Part shown: positions 1-6,420 of the stretch, piece by piece
Position numbering within the stretch: position 1 is the stretch's first letter
Layout: the number at the start of each line of letters is the position of its first letter
Origin: a bacterium
Lineage (GTDB): Bacteria > Bacillota_I > Bacilli_A > RF39 > UBA660
Length of the DNA stretch: 34,603 nt
Reading direction: 5' to 3'
Assembly (NCBI GenBank): GCA_019423565.1
Contig: JAHZBE010000013.1
Coordinates: forward strand, 1 to 34,603
Notes under the pieces: generated by a model
Seen by the model: the letters and a program-made list of their open reading frames with translations, nothing else
What the model was told of the DNA's origin: nothing
Databases searched by the model: none
Made by a program: the position numbers and the translations under genes

Positions 1-12
1 TAGTCATACAAA

Positions 13-46
13 AACCTCGTTTCTATTTTGTCCAAGAAACGGGGTT
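13..46 (-). terminator. Rho-independent terminator downstream of the oldest secA tail
   Basis: Inverted repeat with arms 13-24 and 35-46 (AACCTCGTTTCT against AGAAACGGGGTT, one wobble pair) around a 10-base loop, followed on the minus strand by a short T run. It lies about 110 bases past the stop of the most distal SEC-C tail, so it may be the original terminator of secA before any element arrived. The structure is seen; the history is inferred. Confidence 0.7.
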
Positions 47-157
47 CATATCACAAATTATTGTTCGATGACACCTTTTTTATTTTACTTCATAATTTCA
101 ATGTTCTGTATACAAGTTACAAAATTTAAACTAATTTATAATTTAATATATTTTACA

Positions 158-211
158 TTACTTTCCACAGCATTGTTTATATTTCTTACCACTGCCACAT
201 GAACTTGGTTG
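158..211 (-). repeat. secA 3'-end copy A (attachment-site remnant, outer end of E1)
   Basis: Read on the minus strand this encodes QPSSCGSGKKYKQCCGK and a TAA stop at 158-160, the same zinc-binding tail as the end of SecA, but with no secA body upstream. Codon choice differs from the live secA at several synonymous positions, so it is not a recent copy. The first Cys of the CxC pair is Ser here. As the farthest copy from secA it is the best candidate for the original chromosomal 3' end of the gene. It could in principle be the end of another SEC-C protein, but nothing else of such a gene is present. Confidence 0.8.
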
Positions 212-465
212 TATGTTATATATAGTATTATCAATATTATGAATATTATTGATATTTCAGTAAAATCTAAACAAGGTAACATTTATATTTATAGTACATT
301 TAGTACAAATAATATTATAAATATTCATCTTCTGCAAACAAATTGAAAACATTGTTTGCATTCATTTACTGAACTCATTATACCTTATATTTATATAAAT
401 ACCAATGTGCGATTCTCAAATTCATACATTTGACATTCATATTATAATATAATTACTTATTTTTT
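212..465. other. Outer end of E1, non-coding, with short repeats
   Basis: About 250 AT-rich bases with no credible gene. It holds ATATAGTA at 220-227, which recurs four times at the corresponding end of E3, and TGCAAACAAATTG at 332-344, which matches the arm repeat at the other end of E1. These are candidate recombinase or excisionase binding sites. Confidence 0.5.
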
Positions 466-831
466 TCAATGGCTCTGCTCAAAATCAAAACTTATTATTT
501 CATTTATTATTTCTGATTGAGTAGTCTTATCAAATATTTCTGTTGCATTTTGTCTTGTTTCAGAAGTTGATGATATATAATAATTTTCTGTTGTTTCTAT
601 ATTCTTATGTCCAAGCAAGTCTGCAACATTTCTAATTTCAATTTCATTATTTAATATTTTAGTTGCATAACTTCCACGAAGATCATAAAACCTACATTTT
701 TCTAGTCCTAACTCTTGATGAATAACTTTAAAAGGATACCTAGTTAAATCAGTTCCTATATATAATCCATTTTCTCTTGTAAAAATTAAATCAGCATTTT
801 TATCGTATTTGCACTTTTTTTCATTAATCAC
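466..831 (-). pseudogene. Tyrosine recombinase (integrase), C-terminal catalytic fragment
   Basis: This 121-codon frame is the C-terminal part of a phage/ICE-type tyrosine integrase. FYDLRGSYATK carries the second catalytic Arg, LLGHKNIETTENYY the His and the nucleophilic Tyr. The core-binding domain and first catalytic Arg are absent. A GTG at 829-831 can open the frame, but the same frame continues upstream through VVEQRI to a stop at the TGA before it. The next frame over reads integrase-like residues (LLEIDANCVLIPNF) just upstream, which suggests a frameshift near 850. Together with the fragment at 1655-2530 it would make about one full integrase of roughly 400 residues, although the two pieces may come from different genes. 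Not expected to be active alone. Confidence 0.8.
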
Positions 832-931
832 TATTCTTTGTTCTACAACTTTTCACAAAATTAGGAATTAATACACAATTTGCATCAATTTCTAATAATA
901 TTTTAACAAATAATGAAAAAAGTAGCAATAA

Positions 932-1150
932 CTATCTTTTTATATTTCTTGAGTATTGTAATCTTTTTAAACTTCTTTTAGATACTGAACTAGATTTTAT
1001 AGAATCCAATTCTGCTTTTTCCGAGCATTTCATTCTATACTCAATATCATTATCATAATCTTGCATACATTTATTTAAAGTCATTATAAAATCCATTAAT
1101 TCCTTCTTTGACAAATCAGCAATAGTTCTAGACTTATTAATTTGATTCAT
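932..1150 (-). CDS. Small hypothetical protein (72 aa) in E1
   Basis: I do not recognise this protein. It begins with ATG and has a weak purine-rich site (AGAGAAG) a few bases upstream. The sequence is charged: a helical stretch rich in Lys, Glu and Asp, then a basic Ser/Lys/Arg-rich C-terminus (SVSKRSLKRLQYSRNIKR). There is no membrane segment or signal peptide. It sits between a relaxase tail and an integrase fragment, a place where integrative elements often carry small regulatory or excision genes. A DNA-binding or mobilisation accessory role is possible, but nothing in the sequence proves it. Given the decay around it, it could be non-functional. Confidence 0.4.
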   Translation of the reverse strand: MNQINKSRTIADLSKKELMDFIMTLNKCMQDYDNDIEYRMKCSEKAELDSIKSSSVSKRSLKRLQYSRNIKR

Positions 1151-1198
1151 TTAATTCTTCTCTTTTCTTAACTAATTTTTTCTCTTGATTATCATTAT

Positions 1199-1321
1199 CT
1201 AATAATCATTTACTTTTCCTAATTCAGGAATAAATAATGATAATTCTTCTCTTTTACATAAGTGGTTTTCTAACATTACTGAAATAACCTCTTGTTTAAA
1301 AGGTAAAATTTGATTTATTAA
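1199..1321 (-). pseudogene. 40-codon frame with good ribosome site but no standard start codon
   Basis: An open frame on the minus strand ends INQILPFKQEVISVMLENH, then LCKREELSLFIPELGKVNDY and a TAG at 1199-1201. A strong site AAGGGAGG lies about 6 bases before the codon where a start would be expected (1319-1321), but that codon is TTA. One change to TTG would restore it. A TATAAT-like box lies further upstream. The nearest ATG would leave only 25 residues. Best read as a small element gene that lost its start codon. I do not recognise the family. Confidence 0.4.
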
Positions 1322-1380
1322 ATAAAAACCTCCCTTGTAATTACTAACTATTATATCATACTTTCCTCAATTTTTAGCAA

Positions 1381-1680
1381 TTATCTTTCAAAATCATCAC
1401 TTTTGTCATTATTTTTATTATTTTGAATAATATCCATCTCATTATCATCAATTATATCTTCGTTATATAAATCGTTTATTAAATCATCATACTTATTTGA
1501 AGAGAAGAATTTATCTTGTAAGAATCTTATGAATTTTTGCCATAGTTCTTTAAAGAAATCTAATGTTTCTTGTAGTTTTGATACCTTATCTTCTAATTCA
1601 TAAATTGTATCATTTGCATCATTCAAGTCATATTCTAATTCTTCAATTCTATCATCACGATTTTTTATTTTCTTTTTCAA
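1381..1680 (-). pseudogene. C-terminal tail of a probable plasmid/ICE relaxase (Mob/Pre type)
   Basis: About 99 codons: a long coiled coil (RIEELEYDLNDANDTIYELE), then an amphipathic, aromatic-rich segment (FFKELWQKFIRFLQDKFFSS) and an acidic end finishing in DDFER. From memory, this pattern is typical of the C-terminal tail of mobilisation relaxases from gut Firmicutes elements. The catalytic N-terminal domain, with its His cluster and Tyr, is absent. The only start is a TTG inside the integrase fragment, and the two frames overlap by 26 bases in an A-rich tract near 1660-1680. I read this as a deletion junction joining an integrase 5' part to a relaxase 3' part. Family call moderate; truncated state fairly sure. 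Confidence 0.5.
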
Positions 1681-2530
1681 ATTTCTTTAATGCTTCTATT
1701 AAAGTATCTCCAACAGAAATAGTTCTTCTACTTTGAGGATTTTTACAATCTCCATAGTACCATATTCCTACTGAATGTCCCTTGGTTATGTTTTTTCTTT
1801 TCGGTAATCCAAATTGATTTTTCTTAACTATATTTTTATTAATTGTTATAGTTTTTTTATCAAAATCTATACAGTCCCATGTTAAACCATATACTTCTGA
1901 AACTCTCATCCCAGTATAATATGCAGTTAAGAATGAATAATAAATTGAATGTGTGCCTTTAAATCTATTTAATATTCTTTCTATTTCTTCTTGTGTAAAT
2001 ATATGAGCAGGATCTGATTCTATTTTATCTAATCTAGGTCTATGAACGTTTTCTGCTGGATTAGTATTAATATAATTTAAAGTATAACAAGCATACTTTA
2101 ATGAGCCGTGTACTACTTTTAATATACTAGCCAAATAATTTTTTGAATATGAATGTTCTACATATATGTTATTAATAAATTCTTGTAATAATCTTGTATC
2201 AAGTTGCCATAACTGATAACAACCTATTTTAGGTTTAACGTGATTTTTTATTATGTTTAAGTAAGACATTACTGTTGAATAGTGTAGATTAAAATTTGCA
2301 TAAGTGTCAATCCAATAATCAAGAAAATCTGAATAAGACATTTTTTCTTTTAATTGAACTTTCTTACCATTATAATAAAAATCATTATATGCTTTTGCTC
2401 CTTCCTTTAATGCTTCATTTTTTGTACTAAAACCTGATTTGTTGATAAACTTTCTTTTTCCATCAACTGAGGCAACCTCAAATTTATATTGATAAACATT
2501 ACCTCTTTTTTGAACTGTTATGTTTGCCAT
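1655..2530 (-). pseudogene. Tyrosine recombinase (integrase), N-terminal and core part, truncated
   Basis: 291 codons starting at an ATG with a good site (AAAGGAG) about 10 bases upstream. Order: an AP2-like arm-binding domain (residues about 1-50), a SAM-like core-binding domain (about 60-160, with YSDFLDYWIDTY), then the start of the catalytic domain with the first catalytic Arg in TAYYTGMRVSEVYGLTW. The frame ends abruptly after LKKFEKENKKS; the second Arg, the His and the Tyr are missing. The start lies about 220 bases from secA tail B, the usual layout for an integrase gene beside its own attachment site, so this was probably the enzyme that inserted E1 into secA. In its present form it could bind DNA but not recombine it. 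Confidence 0.85.
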
Positions 2531-2566
2531 TTTTCTTTCTCCTTTACTAACAATTTAGTAAATGAA

Positions 2567-2590
2567 AAAGCCAGCACGAATGCTGACTTT
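2567..2590 (-). terminator. Terminator between secA tail B and the E1 integrase
   Basis: Arms AAAGCCAGCA (2567-2576) and TGCTGACTTT (2581-2590) with a 4-base loop, then a T run on the minus strand. It would stop read-through from the secA side into the integrase gene. A related hairpin sits at the same place in E3 (8036-8057), part of a shared end design. Confidence 0.75.
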
Positions 2591-2596
2591 TATTTG

Positions 2597-2690
2597 TTTG
2601 CATAAATTGTTTGCAAAAGATTTCCTTTATTTATAAGGGTTTCTCGGCTTTTATGTTTTTTTTATTTTGTTTGCAAACAAATTGCAAACA
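2597..2690. repeat. E1 inner-end arm repeats
   Basis: Contains repeated TTTGCA-type motifs: TTTGCATAAATTGTTTGCA at about 2597-2615 and a TTTGCAAACAAATTG motif continuing CAAACA at 2670-2690. The latter is matched with two changes at the far end of E1 (332-351). CCTTTATTTATAAGGG at 2624-2639 is a short palindrome also found at the inner ends of E2 and E3. These are candidate arm sites for the E1 integrase. Confidence 0.5.
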
Positions 2691-2750
2691 TTTGCCTTAT
2701 TTTGCGATTTTTTTGTTTTCACAAATCTTCGCAAACCCTTGATTTTACTA

Positions 2751-2801
2751 CTATTTACCACAACATTGCTTATATTTTTTTCCTGATCCACATGGCCCTT
2801 T
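2751..2801 (-). repeat. secA 3'-end copy B (attachment-site junction of E1 and E2)
   Basis: On the minus strand this encodes KGPCGSGKKYKQCCGK and a TAG stop at 2751-2753, an isolated SecA zinc tail. It shares 26 consecutive identical bases with copy C over the KYKQCCGK part but differs from the live secA (copy D) at several third positions. Upstream of the tail the sequence is unrelated to secA, so similarity begins at about the CGSG codons. That marks the probable recombination core. Confidence 0.8.
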
Positions 2802-2811
2802 GTATTCGGAA

Positions 2812-2922
2812 TTTTGGGAGCTTTTGGGAGCACTTGGCGCGTTAATTCGGCTCTCGGTTGCACTTGGGAGCACTCCGTAGCACTCGGCAAACCTAGCAGA
2901 ACGTATCTAAAAACGTATCTAA
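2812..2922. repeat. E2 outer end: GC-richer TTGGGAGC repeats and ACGTATCTAA repeats
   Basis: TTTTGGGAGC occurs twice in tandem (2812-2821, 2822-2831), and ACTTGGGAGC at 2862-2871. GGGAGCACT-type units repeat within about 60 bases of clearly higher GC than the surroundings. Two ACGTATCTAA copies follow (2901-2922). The second set matches the other end of E2 and looks like integrase arm sites. The role of the first set is unknown; it could be a foreign remnant. Confidence 0.55.
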
Positions 2923-2963
2923 AATTTGCCATTGTTGAAATTTTTACAATTTTTAAGTAATTC

Positions 2964-4514
2964 TTATCTATGCTTATGAGAAGGCTCAGCATTTTCAAAA
3001 TTTTGTGCTTCCGCTTGACTAAATTCTTGCTTTTTAATTAGTTTTTTATGTGTTGGAAATAAACCTCCACAAGCACTTGGAATTTGATGAATATCAGTGA
3101 TACATCCATCTGCTAAATAATTTGATCTTACTCTTTCTAAATTACAATCAATACCATCAGTTAATGACCAATATGATATACCATCTAGATGTACTCCCGA
3201 CTCACTAATAACGCTTGATATTTCTCCAATTTTTTGATGCTTATATTCATAAACTTGTTCTAGGGTTACTTCGGGATTATTTCCAAATACTATAGGTATT
3301 TGGGTTCTTCCTAGTGACATATCAAATTCAGTAATTTGTATATGTTTTCCTGTTCTTTCTTGCAAAGTTCTAAAATCTTCAAAGCATCTTCTAATTTTAT
3401 CTTCATCTTCACCAATTGTTATATGCATTTGTGAACCTAATGTATCAATTAATCCAGGTCTTTTAGAATCAATTTTCCCTAACACCTCTAGCACTTTTTT
3501 TCTTCTTTCGTCATTTTCCAAAAACGGTTCATTATATAAAAAGTTTACTCCTTCAGGTTTGTTTTGAAGTGCATAATCAAATGCTGGTAATAGTTCATCC
3601 ATAGTTATACCATATTTACTTTCCCAAATATTAAAATATTCTCCATTAGCATTCTTTTCAAAACTTACTATTTCATTAAATAAATCCACTGCATTTATTA
3701 CTGGTACATCTTGTCCATTAATATTAAGTCCATGATTCAAATTATAATCATTAATAAAATCAATGCTTTCTTTAACATAATCTTTTATTATTTCTAATAT
3801 TTCTTCTTTAGATTTTCCTGCAAACAAATTATCCATACCATCTTTAACTAATAATGAATGATATCTAACTTGTTTCCCATTCCTATGTGCAAAATCCAAA
3901 TCTCTTTTAGCAAAATAAAAATCAAATCTTTTATCCGGATTACTTTTATCATATAAATCATTTACAACATTATATATTCTTCCAGAACCTATTAACATAC
4001 TATTAAAACTATCTAAATTACTATTCAATAAAACCATTTCTTCATATAAATCTTCTGATTTAAGTTGATCTCTTTCTGTGGATACAAAATGATGACTTAT
4101 ATCAAATATTTCTTCATAATTGCTTGGGTATTTATTTTTAATAAATTCTCTTAACCATGACATAATTTCTGGTGAATTATTTGATACTGCATTTTTAATT
4201 ATTTCTATATCGTTTTCTTGAATTCCACAATGTCTAAGCTTATTATCTATATTAACTTTTTTATCTGCATCATGAAGTACCATTGTATCTTGATAACTTT
4301 TAAATACCAGTCTCTTAAAATCATCTAATGGCATGGTAATCATTTTTTCCAAATCTTCTTTACTATAATTATGTTTTATTTGATCACAATTAATAATAAA
4401 ATCAATTAATTCATTATTATCATTACATTGTATTATAGATAATAAATCTATTTGTTCTGCACTAAAATATCCACCAACTATATTTGTATTAACTTGTAAA
4501 TTATTTACATCCAT
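2964..4514 (-). CDS. GH10 (endo-1,4-beta-xylanase-like) protein without signal peptide
   Basis: 516 aa, starting at an ATG with GGAG about 10 bases upstream. From about residue 170 it follows the GH10 barrel: GSGRIYNVVND, YHSLLVKD, VDLFNEIV with the acid/base Glu, LGSQMHITI with the conserved Gln and His, ITEFDMSL with the nucleophile Glu, and YWSLTDGID. Both catalytic acids are present, so glycoside hydrolysis is plausible. Some substrate-site residues differ: the usual TLVWH strand reads SLLVKD. The first 150 or so residues are mostly charged helical sequence that I cannot assign. There is no signal peptide or membrane segment, unusual for an enzyme acting on a polymer; it may act on imported oligosaccharides or have another role. 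It is the only gene in E2, so it looks like cargo. Confidence 0.75.
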   Translation of the reverse strand: MDVNNLQVNTNIVGGYFSAEQIDLLSIIQCNDNNELIDFIINCDQIKHNYSKEDLEKMITMPLDDFKRLVFKSYQDTMVLHDADKKVNIDNKLRHCGIQENDIEIIKNAVSNNSPEIMSWLREFIKNKYPSNYEEIFDISHHFVSTERDQLKSEDLYEEMVLLNSNLDSFNSMLIGSGRIYNVVNDLYDKSNPDKRFDFYFAKRDLDFAHRNGKQVRYHSLLVKDGMDNLFAGKSKEEILEIIKDYVKESIDFINDYNLNHGLNINGQDVPVINAVDLFNEIVSFEKNANGEYFNIWESKYGITMDELLPAFDYALQNKPEGVNFLYNEPFLENDERRKKVLEVLGKIDSKRPGLIDTLGSQMHITIGEDEDKIRRCFEDFRTLQERTGKHIQITEFDMSLGRTQIPIVFGNNPEVTLEQVYEYKHQKIGEISSVISESGVHLDGISYWSLTDGIDCNLERVRSNYLADGCITDIHQIPSACGGLFPTHKKLIKKQEFSQAEAQNFENAEPSHKHR

Positions 4515-4598
4515 AACTATCTTCTCCTACTTATATTATACCATTAAATATAAAATATTTATTTTAAATTTACTCAATAAAATTATAAAATTCTAATT

Positions 4599-4704
4599 TT
4601 AGATACGTTTTGTATTCAATTTGAATTTAAAATTTAAGTGCACGTTTTACCCTTATTTTATAAGGATTTGCAAGGTTTTTATAACGTATCTAAAACGTAT
4701 CTAA
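4599..4704. repeat. E2 inner-end arm repeats
   Basis: ACGTATCTAA occurs as an inverted copy (4599-4608) and two direct copies (4684-4693, 4695-4704). The palindrome CCTTATTTTATAAGG lies at 4651-4665, matching in position and form those at the inner ends of E1 and E3. No protein is convincing in this interval, so it is best read as the recombination end of E2. Confidence 0.55.
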
Positions 4705-4750
4705 GACAATGGACACTACAAAAATTACTCAAAATGTGGAATCATAGAAA

Positions 4751-4779
4751 AACCCGCAATCCCTTATTTTATGCGGGTT
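4751..4779 (-). terminator. Terminator just past secA tail C
   Basis: Perfect 8-base arms AACCCGCA (4751-4758) and TGCGGGTT (4772-4779), followed by TTTT on the minus strand. It begins 8 bases after the tail's stop codon and would have ended secA transcripts when tail C was the working gene end. This suggests that an incoming element brings a terminator along with the secA tail. Confidence 0.8.
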
Positions 4780-4786
4780 TGCAGGC

Positions 4787-4831
4787 TTATTTACCACAAC
4801 ATTGCTTATATTTGCGACCACTGCCGCAAGG
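4787..4831 (-). repeat. secA 3'-end copy C (attachment-site junction of E2 and E3)
   Basis: Minus strand encodes PCGSGRKYKQCCGK and a TAA at 4787-4789. One Lys is Arg compared with SecA. From the KYK codons to the stop it is almost identical to copy B, while the live copy D uses other codons. No secA sequence lies upstream. Confidence 0.8.
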
Positions 4832-4848
4832 TAATCAAAATCTAGTAT

Positions 4849-4984
4849 ATATAGTACTATGCGATACATATAGTATTATACGTTTTCCTAGATATTACAA
4901 AGTCTGGGACAATTTGGTATATATAGTACATATAGTATTATAAGTACTATGCGTTCACGGGTGTTTGCACACAAATTGCACACA
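4849..4984. repeat. E3 outer end: ATATAGTA repeats and GCACACAAATT arm motif
   Basis: ATATAGTA occurs four times (4849, 4868, 4921, 4930), usually within ATATAGTAC or ATATAGTATTAT. TTTGCACACAAATTG continuing CACACA lies at 4964-4984 and matches the opposite end of E3. ATATAGTA also occurs once at the same end of E1. Apart from these sites I see nothing coding between 4515 and 5023. Confidence 0.5.
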
Positions 4985-5023
4985 TTATATCATCAACATT
5001 CGTTCTCTAAATTCATTATATCA

Positions 5024-5527
5024 TTAAATTTCATACAAATATATATTTTCTTTATAACATTCATCGAATATATTCCAATTTTCTTGTTTTATAAATTTCC
5101 CAGCTAAATGTTTATAGAATTCATTTGAAGGATTACCATCAAGACATCCTATGACAACTTTATTAAATCCTTTTTCCTTTAATTTAGAAAATGCGACATT
5201 AATTAATGCCTTGCCATAACCTTTTCCTTTAGCAGAAGATAAAAGATATAATACTTGAACTTCCCCATATCCTATAAAATCATCTCTCTTTGATTCTTTT
5301 ATTTTTAAAATACCAACTATTTTTTTATTTTCTTCTAATACATAATGATAATCATCTTGTTTAAAGTTTTTTATTTCATTCTTTATTCTTTCAGCTTTAT
5401 TAGAAGAAATATTTTCTAACAATTTATCAGATACTATCCCTTTCAAGTTATCATTCCAACTAGAAATATTTACATTAATCCAATCTTCACAATCTTTTAA
5501 CTCCTTTTTTCTAATAATATATTCCAT
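5024..5527 (-). CDS. GNAT-family N-acetyltransferase
   Basis: The preferred start is the ATG at 5527, not the GTG six bases earlier, because AGAGGTG lies 5-6 bases before it; this gives 167 aa, normal for the family. The acetyl-CoA pyrophosphate loop is visible as SSAKGKGYGKALI, preceded by the beta strand GEVQVLYLL and followed by helix and strand elements ending in FNKVVIGCLDGNPSNEFYKHL. Such enzymes transfer an acetyl group from acetyl-CoA to an amine; the substrate cannot be read here. The gene overlaps the end of the ThrRS fragment by 17 bases, so the two are translated from one message. As cargo beside a threonine-related region it could be a resistance or detoxification enzyme, which is inference. 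Confidence 0.85.
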   Translation of the reverse strand: MEYIIRKKELKDCEDWINVNISSWNDNLKGIVSDKLLENISSNKAERIKNEIKNFKQDDYHYVLEENKKIVGILKIKESKRDDFIGYGEVQVLYLLSSAKGKGYGKALINVAFSKLKEKGFNKVVIGCLDGNPSNEFYKHLAGKFIKQENWNIFDECYKENIYLYEI

Positions 5528-6140
5528 TATCACACCTCTTATCTTTTTTTATTTCTTGTTTCATAAATTCTATGAATTCATCAATAGACATTGAGTAAGT
5601 TTCTTCACTTACATATTTACGATAACTAATTAAATTATTATCTCCTTCATTATCTCCTATGATAAGTGTAATTGGATTTTTCATAACATTACTTTGTCTA
5701 ATCTTTTTACCCATATTTTCTTTTGAATTATCATATTCTACTCTAATATCATCGCTTAATAACAAATCATAAATTTTCTTACAAAATTCATTATGGTATT
5801 TAACATTAACCGGAATAATGTTTACTTGTACTGGAGATAACCATATCGGAAATACTCCCTTAAACTGTTCAAGCAATAACATTATAAATCCTTCATATGA
5901 CCCAAGTACTGCTCTATGTACCATAACTGGAACTTGTTTTTCTCCATTTTCATCTACATAAGATAATCCAAATCTTTTAGGCATCGTGAAGTCTAATTGT
6001 ACTGTTGGTATTTGTATTTCTCTTCCTAACTCATCTTTAAACAGGAAGTCAATATTTATATAACCAATATTCTCGGGCAATACATTTCTGGAGCAATATA
6101 ATAGGTAGTAATTATTAAGTTTATTATTATCTTTCACCAA
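5511..6140 (-). pseudogene. thrS: Threonyl-tRNA synthetase, C-terminal fragment
   Basis: 209 codons against about 640 in full ThrRS. Preserved are the end of the catalytic core (KDELGREIQIPTVQLDF, then MVHRAVLGSYEGFIMLLLEQ, class II motif 3) and the whole anticodon-binding domain (FPIWLSPVQVNIIPVNVKYH through MGKKIRQSNVMKNP and ITLIIGDNEGDNN). The TGS, editing and motif 1/motif 2 regions are gone, so it cannot charge tRNA. Motif 3 reads SYEGF where most enzymes have a conserved Arg (IERF-like), another sign of relaxed constraint. The apparent TTG start at 6138-6140 lies inside a T-box-like leader, so a deletion seems to have joined the 5' leader to the 3' half of the gene. A regulatory or tRNA-binding role for the anticodon-binding domain cannot be excluded. 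Confidence 0.75.
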
Positions 6141-6153
6141 CCGATAACTCTCT
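6127..6153 (-). promoter_or_regulatory. T-box-like leader fragment before the ThrRS remnant
   Basis: Minus strand reads AGAGAG, then TTATC, GGTTGGTGAAA and GATAA. TTATC and GATAA can pair, with GGTTGGTGAAA in the loop. This resembles the distal part of T-box stem I, where AGAGA precedes a stem capped by a GGUUGGUG-type loop. The rest of a T-box (specifier loop, UGGN bulge, terminator) is not visible before the fragment. It is suggestive, not proven, and fits thrS genes, which are often T-box controlled. Confidence 0.4.
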
Positions 6154-6246
6154 AAAAAATAAATTATTAATAATCATGTCCTATATCATAGTATTTATCT
6201 ATTTATATTATATCATATTTTTTACTTTTAATTAATCAAATTAAAA

Positions 6247-6273
6247 AGCCTATTGCATTGATTGTAATAGACT
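6247..6273 (-). terminator. Terminator or attenuator after the threonine leader peptide
   Basis: Arms AGCCTATT (6247-6254) and AATAGACT (6266-6273), fully paired with one wobble, followed on the minus strand by TTTTTAATTT. It starts 33 bases after the leader-peptide stop codon, the layout of a transcription attenuator. A competing antiterminator is not obvious by eye; ATAGTTAAT inside the leader frame could pair with part of it only weakly. Confidence 0.65.
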
Positions 6274-6306
6274 CTTAATTCAAATATTATTTGTATAATA
6301 TATTTA

Positions 6307-6390
6307 TTAAAGAATGCTAAAACAACCAATATTAACTATTGATTTTGTTGTTGTTATAGTAGTTGTAGTTGTTAATTGATTGTTTAACAT
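6307..6390 (-). CDS. Threonine-codon-rich leader peptide (27 aa)
   Basis: ATG at 6390 with AAAGGGAGAG seven bases upstream. Residues 7-15 are TTTTTITTT: eight Thr codons (ACA/ACT) and one Ile codon, then a hydrophobic end (SIVNIGCFSIL). It has its own strong promoter and is followed by a stem-loop with a T run. The run recalls the thrL leader of enteric bacteria, where ribosome stalling at Thr/Ile codons relieves termination. Here the next frames are a ThrRS fragment and a GNAT gene. A slow supply of charged threonyl-tRNA would be the expected signal. A chance frame is unlikely given promoter, ribosome site, Thr run and hairpin in the right order. Confidence 0.7.
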   Translation of the reverse strand: MLNNQLTTTTTITTTKSIVNIGCFSIL

Positions 6391-6420
6391 ACTAATCTCT
6401 CCCTTTCAAAAAGTGGTTAT

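Larger units (their letters stand above)
158..2750. mobile_element. Integrative element E1, decayed, between secA tails A and B
   Basis: Bounded by two direct copies of the secA 3' end with stops at 158 and 2751. It contains a tyrosine integrase in two pieces, the C-terminal tail of a probable mobilisation relaxase and two small open frames. Matching motifs occur near both ends: TTTGCAAACAAATTGCAAACA at 2670-2690 (21 bases, written here as TTTGCAAACAAATTG then CAAACA) and a close relative at 332-351. These look like integrase arm sites. The element is probably no longer self-mobile. Boundaries are to the nearest repeat, not to a proven crossover. Confidence 0.7.
2751..4786. mobile_element. 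Integrative element E2 carrying a GH10-like gene
   Basis: Bounded by secA tails with stops at 2751 and 4787. Its only clear gene is the GH10-like frame at 2964-4514. No integrase remains. ACGTATCTAA occurs in tandem near the outer end (2901-2910, 2913-2922) and near the inner end (4684-4693, 4695-4704), with one inverted copy at 4599-4608. This motif is absent from E1 and E3, so E2 probably used an integrase with a different arm specificity at the same secA target. It may depend on a helper or be a deletion remnant. Confidence 0.65.

Noticed and set aside
158..211. SEC-C tails as independent small zinc proteins
   Set aside because: No start codon or ribosome site precedes any of the three isolated tails, and the sequence upstream differs in each; remnants of secA ends explain them better.
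2651..2998. Minus-strand frame of 115 codons across secA tail B
   Set aside because: It reads the SEC-C repeat in the wrong frame and runs through arm repeats and the GC-rich patch; no start signal or family resemblance.
4849..4937. ATATAGTA cluster as a CRISPR array
   Set aside because: Units are 8-12 bases with irregular short spacing, and there are no cas genes.
4638..4943. Plus-strand frame of 101 codons over the E2/E3 junction
   Set aside because: It runs through repeats, a terminator and the antisense side of secA tail C, so it is not a gene.
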